From: Ramazzottius varieornatus
Lineage: Eukaryota; Tardigrada; Eutardigrada; Parachela; Ramazzottiidae
Reading direction: 5' to 3'
DNA: 64,000 nucleotides
NCBI GenBank assembly: GCA_001949185.1
Contig: BDGG01000003.1
Span: forward strand, 4,318,411 to 4,382,410
The notes under the pieces: model-generated
What the model was told of the DNA's origin: nothing
The model's input: the letters and a program-made list of their open reading frames with translations, nothing else
The model's database searches: none
Program-made: the position numbers and the translations under genes
In this document: one piece after another, positions 1-11,553 of the stretch
Numbering within the stretch: the first letter of the stretch is position 1
How the letters are laid out: every line of letters starts with the position of its first letter

Positions 1-976
1 CCACCACTACGCGGTTGTCGTCGAAGTGCACCATGGAACGAAATAGTTTGACGGGATGCGACACTACCAGGAGGTTGTGAGAGTCCACGAGGGAGCTGCA
101 GTTAGCAGCAGAGACCACATCGTGTGGGAAGATGGGTAGACATGGACTGGCGAAGGGGAAGTAGTCGCCGGAAGTGGCGCGATCTGTCGCGAACTGAAAG
201 AGCTCGTACAGCACTGCTTGGTGGCCGTTGTCCTCCCATATCTTCTTGGCTTGTACTTCGACGCTTTGAGCCTGCGAAGATGGACACCAGTCAACATGTC
301 GACCTCGGGCATAGCCTAGGGAGAAATTGTCCAAAACGACCGAAGACTTCCGGGTCATTTCCGGTGCAGTTTGCAGCGCCGACCGTGAATGTCTGTTAAG
401 CGACATGTACTTACGATTCTGCGAGGCAGCCAGCAGGCTGAGACGCACACGTTAGCCGGCTGCTTCAGGGGATATTCGTCCGGCAAGGAGAACTTGAGGC
501 GAATCGGAGGTAGGTGATGTACCGCAGCGTGATTAGCAGGGAGAGACTTGTCCAGTGGTTCCTCGCCATTCTGCAAAATACAAGCCGCACATCACACTTT
601 CCACAGCATCTAGGAAGCACCATGAGCCAAACTTAACAGCAGAAGGTTACGAAGAAGATGCACCAGTGCTGTTCTATGGAAGATAACAGCAGATAGCGAT
701 CAGCTGTTCCTCCATATACTATACGCTTCGTGAAGCTTGGCTAATGTACGAACGTACCTTCTGAGAGCTATCTCGACGCATGCTCTCTTGCAAAGCGTCA
801 AGCTCCGTGAGCGATTCGATGATGACTATCTCCACGCCTTCCTCGAGGACGATGTAGATTTCGATGATTCCCGAGTTATGGTCCGTTTTCTGGAATTCTT
901 GGATGTCCAGCAGGGATTCGAGCACCACCATCTCTTCGTCGCGCAGTTCCGCACTGCGGTCGATATCCGTCGCCAT
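1..976 (-). CDS. RNF14: RNF14-like RWD-domain E3 ubiquitin ligase, N-terminal part, 3' end off window
   Basis: Three exons on the minus strand (976-758, 570-415, 271-1) join in phase 0 with GT-AG introns. They encode an RWD domain from near the N-terminus. Exon 1 has the RWD opening LRDEEMVVLESLLDIQEF (about residues 8-25). Exon 2 has LPPIRLKFSLPDEYP, the hallmark YP turn, followed by SACWLP. Exon 3 has the helix KKIWEDNGHQAVLYELFQF. The spacing from WLP to KKIW matches the RNF14/ARA54 RWD domain residue for residue, which distinguishes it from GCN2 or RWDD proteins. In RNF14 the RWD is followed by RING-IBR-RING; that part would lie beyond position 1 and is not seen. The start at 976 is chosen because it sits 7 codons before the RWD, although the frame stays open further upstream to 1264. 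Known family role: cytosolic/nuclear RBR-type E3 ligase, linked to ribosome-stall resolution and transcription. Domain call firm; gene name likely. Confidence 0.8.
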
Positions 977-1892
977 CTCGCTCAAGTGAAGTCCAGCAGC
1001 GGAGACGGAGGATGGTCCTAGACACGGTCCACTCCGGAATACGGATGGGGAGTCAAGACTCCAGAAACTCAACAGCTGCAAGCCTGCGAATGCGAACCTT
1101 TGGCGCTCGTCATTCAAGACTTTGCGATACAAGAGTTGGCTATTATTAATTGGTCGCAGTTCGACCCCAACGTAGACATTAGCTGTTCGGCTTTGGTCTT
1201 CGAGATCGACTGTTCGGACTCTGAAGGAAGACATCCTGCAGTAAGGTACGGTCGGTACCTGCACCTGTTGTCCGTTATTGCCCCTCTACGGATCCTCACT
1301 ATCACTGAAAGCGGGAAGCACACTGAACATTCAGGGAGACGTCGAACATCGCAGCTGGAAACCAGTAAGTACAGTAGGTGCCTGTTAGTGTATGATTAAT
1401 GCTATTGTCTTGTTCGTCCAGTTTTCGTACTTTCGACAGTTTCCGATTTTATGTTCTTGGTCTGCGTGCTCATGAACGAGCCCGCTATGCTTTTCCCGCG
1501 TTTCGCAATGCGAAAACACTTGTGTTTCGGTCAGCGGAACTTGCAGTACGCGTACGTAGTCAGACAGAAAGCCCGTGTCCGTCATTTTAGAAGTTCTTTT
1601 ACTGCACTTATACGCTATGTAAGAGACTGTAAATATTCGCTGCGTCTGCGCGGTACGTCATCGTACAAGTGAAGTACAGGCCCCGGTCCGGTTTCACGGA
1701 TTTCGCAACCCCCTACGGGGGTGCATCGTCACGTACGTGTACGTACTGCGCGGACGCAGCGAATATTTACAGTAATGAAATCCACAGGCCCATTAGGCCT
1801 TCGAAACCAAAAGTGTCCATGCCGGTTCGTGATTGTGCGGAATTCAAAAGAATTCTAGAGGACGATTGTACTGGAGATCAGTAAAAATGCTT
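977..1892. other. Intergenic, RNF14-like 5' side to GPCR 3' side
   Basis: No convincing gene. It holds the hairpin element at 1628-1774. Both neighbours are on the minus strand, so this should contain the 3' UTR of the GPCR gene and the promoter of the RNF14-like gene. No clear promoter motif is visible. Confidence 0.6.
1628..1774. repeat. Hairpin element (MITE-like), 146 bp
   Basis: Near-perfect terminal inverted repeats of about 33 bp: the left arm begins CTGTAAATATTCGCTGCGTC and continues into GCGC and GTACGT; the right arm is its complement, ending GCGAATATTTACAG. The middle is GC-rich with small local palindromes (CCCCCTACGGGGG). No ORF. It is unrelated in sequence to the GTGGCGCAC palindrome family. 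Confidence 0.75.
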
Positions 1893-4800
1893 TCAAAGGC
1901 GTTTGGAACTCAAAGATTTTGGAGGACCCTTTGACTGCGACTGTGCGTAGTCCTCCGACACAATATCTCCCAGTGGAGTCAACGGTATTGCCTCTCGTTT
2001 GTCCACCAGAAAACCGTTGGACGAATGACTCCTTTTGCGAGGCCGTTGTTTCGAAGACTCTGCGGAAGTTCGTCGTGATGCCGAGAACAGCACACTGATA
2101 TGACTGAGCAGCGACATCCGGTCAAAGTCGGTATGAAGACTGAGGTGCATCTTTCGCTGGGAGTGTCTCCTTTCAAGGTGCCCATTCCCCGGGTCCGTCG
2201 TTTCCCGCTCGCCTTTCCGCCTACCTGTGTGCGCCGGTCTGAAAAGCGGCGATGTGCGCCGACGAAACGAGTCCTTTAACGCTGTTCGATACGTACTCGA
2301 CATCAGAACGTAGACGTAAAAGTTCCCCGAGTAGTTCGCCAGAGCCAACGTTGTTGAAAGAGGTTCCCAGATATTCTGAGCTTCTATGATGTGGTAACAG
2401 TATGGCGCGTTGGAGAAATGGTCGAGAGTGTTCAGGATAACGTTTGGTCCTTGAGTGAGGAAGTACAGAAGGACGCAAGCCAGCAGCATCCGACAAGGTT
2501 TCTTCCGGATGGGCTTCACCGAAGACGGACTGCTAACTTCCGGTGTACCACTGGCTTTCTCCGCGGTTCTGCCGTGTTCTTTCCGCAGCGACCTACTGAT
2601 TTTTAATTGTGCTTTGAGGTACGTGAAGAGATAGGCGTTGGAGGCGAAGAGGATGATCGTGACAATTATCGGGAAAGCGATCTTTAGGACGAAAAGATCG
2701 ATAATAATTATGATGCATCATTATGATAGTGAAAATAAACCGCGGATGAAAGCCCTTAAAAATTGTAAGTGCGTCAGCCTGCAAAGATCGATGTGCTACT
2801 TACATTCAGCTTCTGTTGATGGCGAATCCAGGAAGCGATCCCTACACAAAGGAAGGGCGAATTGGACAATCACACGCTTTTAGCGCTCATTATTGGATGT
2901 CAAAGATGGAGTGAAAAATTGGTCAGTCTTCAGGCATCAACAGCTACAATATCGGATTGGCGAAATAAATAATAGGTTCTGGGAGAAAATGTTACGTACA
3001 TTCGGGCTGGACGTAGTTATCAACATGTTTGTCCCCCTCCCAGGAGTCGTAGTACCACACAAGTATTCCGCTATCCATGAGGGCCGACAGGAAGAAAAAA
3101 AGGGTAATCAGGAGAAGAGTGCTCTTCCAGTGCGCCCTCAACTGGTGCCGCCATGTCCGGAACCTGAAGGTTGCAAGTCTCTCCAGGGAGAACGCCATTA
3201 AAATCCTGTATACATTCAAAAGTCAAAATAGCGCGGTACTGCCAGAAACCGCAGTTTGTTGGATCTATTGAAAAAATGGGAGCACCCGAGGCCTATACAC
3301 ATGGGGCCTACACCCGGGGCCTACACCCGGGGCCTATATCACTGATTGTTTGATTGTGGCACATTGCTACGCTTGATTGGCCAGGAATTTTTGATTGAGG
3401 GTAGTGAAGTTTTTTATCCGCGCCACGCAGTGTTTACTGGCCTGTCACGTGACTGCGCGAAGCCATAGAGGTAGTACAGTAGTGGCCTAACGAAATCACG
3501 TAACAGAAGTCCAGTCCGACAACTAGTAAAAAAGGTATGGAAGGAAGAAAATTGGGGCCCAGTATTTTACTGCTTCGTAGGCTTCACGCATGACGTCATC
3601 CGACACGCGAAGCATCTCCACTGGGTTGAACTTGACGCCTACGATGACGCCTACAATAACGAATATGTGAGTTCTGTGATACCGCACAAGGAAGGTGGAA
3701 CTAAGCAATGTAAAATACCGCAGAGGTGGAAATAATTGAAAATTTATTTCTCTAAATCTAGTCATGTCATTTCGTGACAGCTGGTACACGCGGCTGGCCT
3801 AATTATTGGCCAGGACAAAATTTCTGGCCGGACGGGCTGGCGGCAGTTTAACGCAGGGATTGTTATGTCGTCGCAGAAACTAGCCCTGTGACGTCAGCAA
3901 GTAAAATTTCGCAGTACACTATGCGGAATACAGTCGTTCCGGATTTCGTTCCTTATTTCGTACTTCTTTTCTCATCTTGAGCAAGGTTAGCCTGGAATAT
4001 ACCGGAAGGTCTCAAGAGCAAGAGACAGCAAAAGTATACGGAGGATAGCCTGATGGCTTCAGTTGGTCCGTGCGGTCGCAGTTCAAGCCTTGATAAGGTG
4101 GTGGATTGCCTAAGTAAAGGCCGTCAGAGCTGCATTTGCCCAACACCATAACCAAGCATATAGAAGGAATCAGATCTACGATGAGAAGATTTCTGCAAAA
4201 CGTTTGGTTGTTCGTGACTTCGTGTAGGTAAAGCGGTATTGTGTGGTGAAAGCCAGTTCTCTTTCAGCCGCAAGCGAATACAGCTGGCGGAACCGCTGAT
4301 TCGGAAATCAGTGGCCAGAAATTTTGTCCAGGCCAATGATTAGGCCAGCCGCGTGTACCATTTGAAAGCCCTAGTTTTTCTCTACAACTCTTCGTCAACA
4401 CAAATGTGATTCGGAATTATGGCGGAAAATCCGTTTTCATTTGACAAGACCCATATATCATTCTTACACGTCGCTCATATGGCCAAACGTATAATGCAGC
4501 CAGGTAAACGCCCCGAAGGATCCCACCAACGAACTCTCCTTCGCCAGATCCAGCCCTAGGAGGTCCGGGTACCGATTCAAATAAAGCACGAGGACAGACC
4601 ACCTGGATAACCAGTAAGAATATTCATGAGAGATTCAAAAAGCAAGCTTTACGAATGGGACGCCGGCAAATGACTTGGACAGTGGCGCACACTCAGTCGA
4701 TAACGAGGAAAACGTGCGCCATGTTAGATCACGATCATGTTCAATTCAGATGCTGACGTCTCAAATCTTATTTATCTTCCTTGGTCTTTCCAAAAGGAAC

Positions 4801-5109
4801 ATGTAGACTATGCAGAGGAGGAAGGTGGACTTACATGACCATCATGTCGGAAATGGCAAGAGCCAGGAGAAAGACCTGCTTGGCACCGGTGCGGCAATAC
4901 CGGCACAGTACGATAATATTTAGAATATTTCCCAGAGTACATAAACAGATTAATACAGGAATAAAAACAACGGGAACAAGTTGCGCCACTTCGGAGGCAA
5001 ATTTGTCATTGTGGGAATGATTGTAGACTCGGTTGCAGTCATCTTCCAGGATAATCCATTCTTTGAGGTTCGGTCCAGCTAGTCCGCCAAACGTAACGCC
5101 ACGACTCAT
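1893..5109 (-). CDS. Class A G-protein-coupled receptor, FMRFamide/neuropeptide-receptor-like
   Basis: Five exons (5109-4835, 4602-4468, 3205-3000, 2841-2804, 2681-1893) give 480 aa in one frame. The N-terminus (about 42 aa) carries a sequon NHSH. TM1 is at about 43-69 (CTLGNILNIIVL, with the GN of class A), TM2 follows (LALAISDMM), TM3 ends in LMAFSLERL, TM4 is rich in L and F, TM5 is IAFPIIVTIILFASNAYLF, TM6 contains LLACVLLYFLTQGP and TM7 contains ANYSGNFYVYVL. The TM7 N..xNFxxY form is typical of FMRFamide-type and related peptide receptors. Oddities: the DRY motif is replaced by SLERL, and neither TM3 nor ECL2 has the usual disulfide cysteine. The cytoplasmic tail is about 140 aa, basic and Ser-rich. 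One exon is only 38 bp. Ligand unknown; receptor class firm. A degenerate copy of its last codons lies at 13.5 kb. Confidence 0.8.
3282..3344. repeat. Short GC-rich tandem repeat
   Basis: Imperfect tandem copies of a 13-14 bp unit, (G)GGGCCTACACCC, about four units, in the GPCR intron between exons 2 and 3. No coding potential seen. Confidence 0.6.
3783..4358. mobile_element. Non-autonomous DNA transposon with about 45-bp TIRs
   Basis: Ends are inverted repeats: the left starts GGTACACGCGGCTGGCC and continues to ACAAAATTTCTGGCC; the right is its complement with only a few mismatches. It lies in GPCR intron 2. The interior (about 485 bp) has no transposase-like frame. A diverged copy of the terminal sequence is at 6227-6280. 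I could not define a target-site duplication. Confidence 0.75.
4657..4763. repeat. Palindrome family (GTGGCGCAC) copy 1
   Basis: In GPCR intron 1. Starts GGGACGCCGGCAAATGA, core AGTGGCGCACAC and GTGCGCCA, ends GCTGACGTCTC. Diverged, with a shortened left arm. Confidence 0.75.
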
Positions 5110-6871
5110 CCCGAAGAAGAAAAAAACGCAGAATGAAAATCGTAATGGACTAGTGAAAGCATAACGTGTGCATAACGAGCTGGCATCGAAAAGCTCAGCG
5201 CATGGGAGTTTCGACCAAGTTCACGTCAAGCGGCATCATTAATCTATAAGGTCCCTTCACAGATGCGTCTCTTGCGCTGTTTTCCAGCTCGCACGGCTCT
5301 GAACAGGGCATAGAGACCGCAGGATCAGACCCGATTTGACTATCAGCGGCTGCAGCAAACTTAGAAGATATCAAAAGCCGGATGGATTACAAGTGTGCTA
5401 CAGGAACGACGCTCCCGTTGCCGGCCGGAGTAAAAGGAGACAGAAGAGTTCCCGGTAGGAATGTAGACCGTAGTAATGACTGGGAAGTCCTCTTAACTGT
5501 GCGATCTGGTATTCCCAAAGCTCCGCCCTACGAGAACCAAGTCTGCGATAGTATGAGAATTGAGAAGAAGACTGACGTCAGCGAAAGCGAGTGGCTTTAG
5601 GGTACGCGGGGCGATGGGATCCGGGAGGCTTTAAATCATTCATGAAAATGAGACTCCGGCTGTTCAAGCGCGATCAAACCTTAGACAGAGGACATGGGCT
5701 CGAGAAGCTAAGCTCGCAATCGAATTTACAAATGGAAAAAGCAGTCGACTGGGAGGTTGATTTCACGAACCCGGCGAACTCAACTAAAGCACGTGGACAA
5801 CTCTGATTCAGCAGCTCGTGAATCATTCGACAGATTTCGATTTTTTAATGATCCCGTTGGCCTCGTGATGTATCCATCAACACAGAACAAACTCGACAGT
5901 TTTAACTTGCCGGGAAGATCTTGACGTAGCTGGTGGCCTGGAAGACATTTGTGTCAAGTTTGAGACGCGCGACTTGATTTAGTTTCTAGTCAATGGAGCA
6001 AAGCAGTGACAGCACTTACCCAGGCTTACTCGTGAGCTTTCGTTGGCAGACCCATCGACAACATGAGCCGATCGCCTTCCGTAACTCTCCCGTAGTTGGT
6101 GGTTCATCCTTGCTTTGGAGATAAGGTGAAGCCGACAGCTGATCCTGGTGACAGTAAATATAGACCGCCGATATTTCTGAGGCAGAATGTGAAAAGTGGA
6201 GCTCTTAAACTTAATGCCGTATTTCAGTACACGCACCTGGCATAATTATCAGCTGGGACAAAATTTTTGGCCACTGGCCGAAAGCGGCATCTCCCCTGGG
6301 GGCTAGCCGAGGGTGGATGCGTTCTGTGACTTCTGTCCTGAATGCTGCCGTTAACCCAGGGAGTACGGCACGGATTAGAGGCCATGGCCCATCTCTCAAC
6401 AGGTGCCAGTCGTGTCGCTGTTACGTGCAGTGCAAATCCCCTGGACCAAGGGAGAAGGGTGCTGATTTATCGCATGTTGCACCTAAAACACACGTCACTG
6501 CAGCGATTGCCTTCATAAACCAGGACGAACAACTTCTGGTTTCAAAAAGTTGCTCTTCCCTCGGAAATCTACAGCGGAAAGAGACAAGATCCTCATCATC
6601 AGGGAGAAGGAGAGTCTGTGGGTATCTGTCGGTCCCGCCATTACGCATAGCCCGAAACATTCACGGCTAGTCCGAAGATCTGCAACGTCAAAACAACAGC
6701 GCGTAAGTGCTGACCGGTGGCCAGTCGTCGCTGTTGGTAGATATAAATGATCTTGTCTCCTCCCGTGTTGATTATAGTCTTGATTCAACTGTGAAAGTAT
6801 TGACCTGTTGGAAGCATTGATAACTTAGAACTCGGAAGCGAGGTCCGTGATCGTCCGTCGGCGTCGACACC
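5110..6871. promoter_or_regulatory. Divergent intergenic region between GPCR and MSH4
   Basis: 1.76 kb between two divergently oriented start codons, so it should hold both promoters and any 5' UTR exons. Open frames here look non-coding. A diverged transposon end sits at 6227-6280. No TATA box or other element could be assigned with confidence. Confidence 0.5.
6227..6280. repeat. Diverged transposon end related to 3783-4358
   Basis: GTACACGCACCTGGCATAATT, then GGGACAAAATTTTTGGCCACTGG, follow the left TIR of the element at 3783 with scattered substitutions. No clear matching right end was found nearby, so this may be a solo or eroded end. Confidence 0.6.
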
Positions 6872-9800
6872 ATGGACAGCCAGAACAGTCCTGAACCCCA
6901 GGGTCACGGAAGATGGGATACGGTATCGCTGCCACTACTGCGGAAACGAGGCCTTCAAATGCAAATTCAGGTATTCTTCTCATCTTTCTCATTGTTTTCC
7001 ATTGCGTGAGTGATGGAGAACCATTAGATAAATGTTTTTTAATTATCCTTCAGCGAGCCACGCAAAGCGACGTCGTCGGGGTAGTTCCCTCAACGATCCA
7101 CGATCCTGCCACTCCGTCGTCCGTCTCCCATTCCCGAATCAGCTTCGAGCAGTTCCGATACACTGGGAGCAAAGCGAACAATGTCCAGAATGGCTCAGCT
7201 GATAGCGGGGATCGTCGAGCGAGCTCAGCAGCCAGCTCCAGTTACTTCTCCGCCAACAGTCGTCGGCAGCACGAAGTCCAGTCAAGCAGGATGGAAGCCC
7301 CGCGTTTCTCGGAAGTCACGTCCGAGGGACGTGGACTGGCTCACGTCGTTATAGGTATGTCTATAGGTTCCAATCACCTTCAGTAATGATGGTAATTTGG
7401 ATGACAGCAAGCGTGTTATCGATGCTGGAAAAACAGACGGGACTTTTCTTTATTTTAGCACTTGCGGAAGGACGAGGTAACGCTCACGGGGAGGTCGGCC
7501 TTTCTGTCATCGATCTCCGGACTTCGGTGGTATCTTTGGGACAGTATGCTGATTCTGCGAGTTACATGAAGACCATCTGCAAGTTAAACGCCCTCGAACC
7601 CTCTGTAGTAAGAAGACTCTCCAAAGAAGCTCCTGAATGAGAAATTTTACTATGACTTATACACTAATACACGGATCGAAAACCTAACTATGATTTCGTT
7701 TTCAGTTGATTATTCCGGAAACGATGACAGCTCCGCAGAACCTGCAGCCTCTTTACACTATACTGCGCGAGTTCCACTATCAAGGCGGTCCTTCCATCGT
7801 CACGGTGCAGCGAAGGCTCTACAGCGAAGCTGCCGGGATGGACCTTGTGAAGAAGCTGAACTTGAGCTTTGACGGAAAGCTGGAAATGGAGCTAACTTCC
7901 AAGTAATTTTAGCTTCCGTCTTCCCCCACGTACTACAGCAAAGCTGTGAGAGCCGTTGTGACAGCTATCGTGAGTTATGGTTTTCCTCTCGCAGGTACTA
8001 CTGTCTAGCTTCTCTTGCTGCCCTGATAACTTACGTCGAATCCGAGCGAAAGCTGATCCTGATGCCTCAGACTCTGCGAATAGAATACATGCAGATGGAA
8101 GACACCTGTTTGATCGGTATGTAGTCCCTTTCCTTCGAGACGGAAGTTGAATTCGTCCACGTTCTTTTCATTTGCAGATGTTTCGACATCGAAGAGCCTG
8201 GAGCTGATCAGTAACGCCACGCACCAACAGTTGGCAAACAAGTGTCTGCTTGGCGTTCTGGACCATACCAAGACGTATGCCGGAGGCCGCCTGCTTCGAG
8301 CTAACTTACTGCAACCCTTCACGAAGCTCCTCACCATCCAAATGCGCCTTGAGTGCATCCAAGAGATGGTTCGAACCGAAGATTTGTACTTTGGGCTGCA
8401 GCAGCTCCTCAGCCGGTTTACCGATGTCGAAAAAGCCATCGCGTTTCTCGTCCAGGTAAGCCGACTTATGAAAATCTTCCACAAAGACTGGAAGCTCAGC
8501 AAACAAACTCGATAAGACCATTTTCCCAAGTGGCGCGCACTTTTGCATTGATATTAGCAGGAATCGTGCGCCACTTTGAAAAGTGTTCTGGTTTGCCGAG
8601 CTCTTAATTATCGCACTAATTTTATTGAACGCTGATACTTCGTTTAGACGCCGACGAAAGAGTCAGCGAAGGTTTCCGAAAGCTACATCGGCTCCATAAT
8701 CCACTTGAAGCATATTCTGAGCCTGGTGGAGCCACTGCGGGACCTGCTGACCGGAAGTCACAGTGAGCTACTGCGCGGTTTTCAGCAAATGTTGAACGAC
8801 GGTCGGTTTGACGACATGCGCAACATTATCGAGGTCCTCGTCCATCCGGAAGCGAAATTCGAGAAAGGTTCTCTGCGTATGAAAACCCAGAAATGCTACG
8901 CAGTCAGAGTAAGATACGCCACAACTATACAGTGTACCACACTTGACACAAATATGGTTTTGCCTGACCTTCTTTTCTTGTAGCCGAAGATCAACGGTTG
9001 TTTGGATGTTGCGCGTCTGTTGTACGCTGAGTCAGTAGACGATATTTCAGGTTATAAAACCGAGTTTGACCAAAACCTTGCACCGAGCAAACGAACTTGA
9101 CCAGAATATTTTCCCAAGTGGTGTACGATTTCAGCTAAGAATGCTGAGAAAGTGCGCCACTGGGGAAACCATCTGGTCAAGTTTGTGCTTGCCGAGCTCC
9201 CCTGTGTTGTTTATGTCCTTTTCAGCTTTGGTGGTCAAGCTACAGGAACAGCACAACCTTCCTCTCCAAACCGGGTACGACGTGACACGAGGCTTCCACC
9301 TCCAGTTATTCACTGGAGGAAAGAGCCCCATCGATGTCAAAACCTTGCCCAAGGACTTCATCCACATAACCAAGACCAAGAACACGATCTACTGTACCAC
9401 GAAAGAGCTCGTTAACTTGAACGGTGATTTTCGAACCTTATCGGCGGTTGTTTTTGACTACAATCTCTCGCATGATGTTTCTATCCTTCGATTTTAGGAC
9501 GAAGCCTGGAATGCATTCGGGAAGTCTTCGTTCTAAGCCACGAGTAAGATTTGTTTCTCCGCTCCGCAACCGTGAAGCACTTTGTGGTGCAAGTCTGTTT
9601 CTCGCAGAATGCTGAAACGGGCCTGCGACTCGTTGAGACCGCTGATTGGGTGTCTTTACGAACTGGCTGAGTGTGTCGCCACTGTCGATGTGCTGGTCTC
9701 GCTGACCACGGCCTGTTCTCTTGGAGATTACAGTACGATTGGTTCCTTCACTTCCGCCTGCATTGCAGTATCGAACTCTTGTGACAGATTTCTCCCCTTA

Positions 9801-11553
9801 GCACGTCCCACCTTTCACGAAGTTCTCGTCTTGGAGCGCAGCCGCCATCCTATTTTGGAGCGGCTACTTCCTGAACCGCCCATTCCCAATAACGCTGTAA
9901 GATAATTCTGTTGTCCGTATAATTGATAGGCGACCGCGCCATCAAACTTTTCTTGAAGATAGATTTACTCAGTCTGTTTTCGTAGTACGCTGATGAAGGC
10001 TGCAACTTTACCGTGATCACGGGGCCGAATATGGTAAGTAAGGTTTCAAAACTTATTTCTTACTTCCGGCCCACCTTTTTCCGAGTGTGATGATACGAAT
10101 TGCAATAGGCAGGAAAGACGACATACATGAAGCAGATCGCCCTCCTGCAGATCATGGCACAAATCGGCTCGTTCGTGCCGGCCGAGTTCGCCTGCTTCCA
10201 AGTGTACGACAAGATTCTCTCCCGATTCGGATCGGGAGATGACATTCAGTCCAACGCGTCCACGTTCATGATGGAGGTAAGAGTCATACCATTTGACCTT
10301 ATTCGTTTAGCACCTTGCTCAACCAAATTCCTTCTTTTTGTCTTATATGCGACTGTATTTCTGCAGATGAGAGACATGCAATACATCAGCCAACATGCCG
10401 ATCGCGGTACGCTTGTCCTGATCGACGAACTTGGCCGAGGTTTGTCTTTCCACCTTCTGTCAACTTGTCATTTAATATAGGAGGTAAACGTTCTTGTTTC
10501 AGGAACAAGCCCGGAAGAAGGTCTCGGTATCTGCTGGGCACTCTGCGAGGAGCTTTTACTGACTAAAGCCACGACTTTCTTCGTCACGCACTTCGAAGAA
10601 ATCTGCGACTTGCAGCACCTGTACATGGGCATCCACAAGTAAGTCCTCCTCAGTCCTTACGACATCTGAATTGTCGAGACAACCGTACGTGGTTCCCCAG
10701 CGTCCATTTCCGAACGATAACGAAGAAGTCGGACGAGAACGTCGTCGAAGTACTGCAGCACACTCACGAGTTGGTCGACGGGTCAAGCCTGGATGTCCGC
10801 TACGGCTTGGCCACAGCGCAAAGCACTTCGCTACCTAAAGAAATCATCGCGGACGCTGCTCACATTCTGACCAAGATTCGGGCAATGCGTTTTGTAAGTA
10901 GAAAGCTTTCAACTTCCATAATTGGCAGCCCGACAAACACAGTCGACTACGTCGTTTCTCCAAGTGGCGCACGCTCTCTGGAGTTTTGGCTGGACGGATG
11001 CGCCACCTCGGGAAATGACGTTGTCGGCTTTGTTTGTCGAGCTCCCCATTATCGTCGAAAATTGTCGAATGCGAATAGTTGGAAAAAATATTCGACTAGG
11101 CGTCTCATCCGGTACAGTGTACTGTATTATGTTATTAATTTGTAGACGATGGGAGAGGACGAGCAAGAGTTTCAGCGTCAGCAGATCAACTGTCGATACG
11201 CCAGCCGGATAGTCCAGCTGGGTTACAACAAGAACCTGAGCTACAACGACATCGAGGATATGCTTGTGCGTATTCGAGCAGACTTTCTCGAGGAGATGGT
11301 AACGCTTCAGCCAGAAAAACGTCCATCACAAGGTGAGGGTGGGCAGGAGAACGTAGAAAAGATTCCGGAAACGCCAGAAAGTCTCTCGCAAAGCCTGGCA
11401 ACGCAGATGATCATTTCGCAAGACAAACCACCGAAGAAGCAGTCAGAAAAGACTGGAGTCAAACGGGCATTGAGCGAACATCTGCTGGAGGAGGGCCACC
11501 TGGCTAGACATTCGAAGCGAGCGTACCCGGAAATACCAAAATCTATCATTTAG
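6872..11553 (+). CDS. MSH4: MutS homolog 4, meiotic crossover protein
   Basis: Eighteen exons (6872-6970, 7054-7354, 7459-7607, 7706-7902, 7995-8116, 8178-8455, 8648-8908, 8984-9050, 9226-9423, 9498-9543, 9608-9732, 9802-9896, 9986-10033, 10109-10276, 10367-10439, 10503-10638, 10701-10893, 11146-11553) close in frame to 987 aa. Human MSH4 is 936 aa. Connector, core and clamp segments follow MSH4, e.g. LAEGRGNAHGEVGLSVIDLR, SKYYCLASLAALITYVE and MKTQKCYAVR. There is no MutS mismatch-binding domain I, as expected for MSH4. Walker A is GPNMAGKTTYMKQ (about 659-671) and Walker B LVLIDELGRG (about 734-743), followed by TSPEEG. MSH4 pairs with MSH5 as a sliding clamp that stabilises meiotic recombination intermediates. 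The N-terminal 130 aa and the last 80 aa are divergent, Ser/Pro/Lys-rich extensions. Introns 6, 8 and 17 carry palindrome-family copies. Confidence 0.95.
8494..8603. repeat. Palindrome family copy 2
   Basis: In MSH4 intron 6; ends CTCAGCAAACAAACTC and GGTTTGCCGAGCTC, core CCCAAGTGGCGCGCAC and GTGCGCCACTT. Confidence 0.8.
9083..9201. repeat. Palindrome family copy 3
   Basis: In MSH4 intron 8; left core CCCAAGTGGTGTAC, right core GTGCGCCACTGGGG, ends in GCAAACGAACTTGACC and its partner GTCAAGTTTGTGC. Confidence 0.8.
10924..11047. repeat. Palindrome family copy 4
   Basis: In MSH4 intron 17; left core CCAAGTGGCGCACGC, right core TGCGCCACCTCGGG, right end TTTGTCGAGCTCCC. Confidence 0.8.

Noticed and set aside
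3523..3789. Minus-strand 88-codon frame with a hydrophobic end in a GPCR intron
   Set aside because: The receptor exons on both sides join in phase without it, and it does not provide a missing receptor segment.
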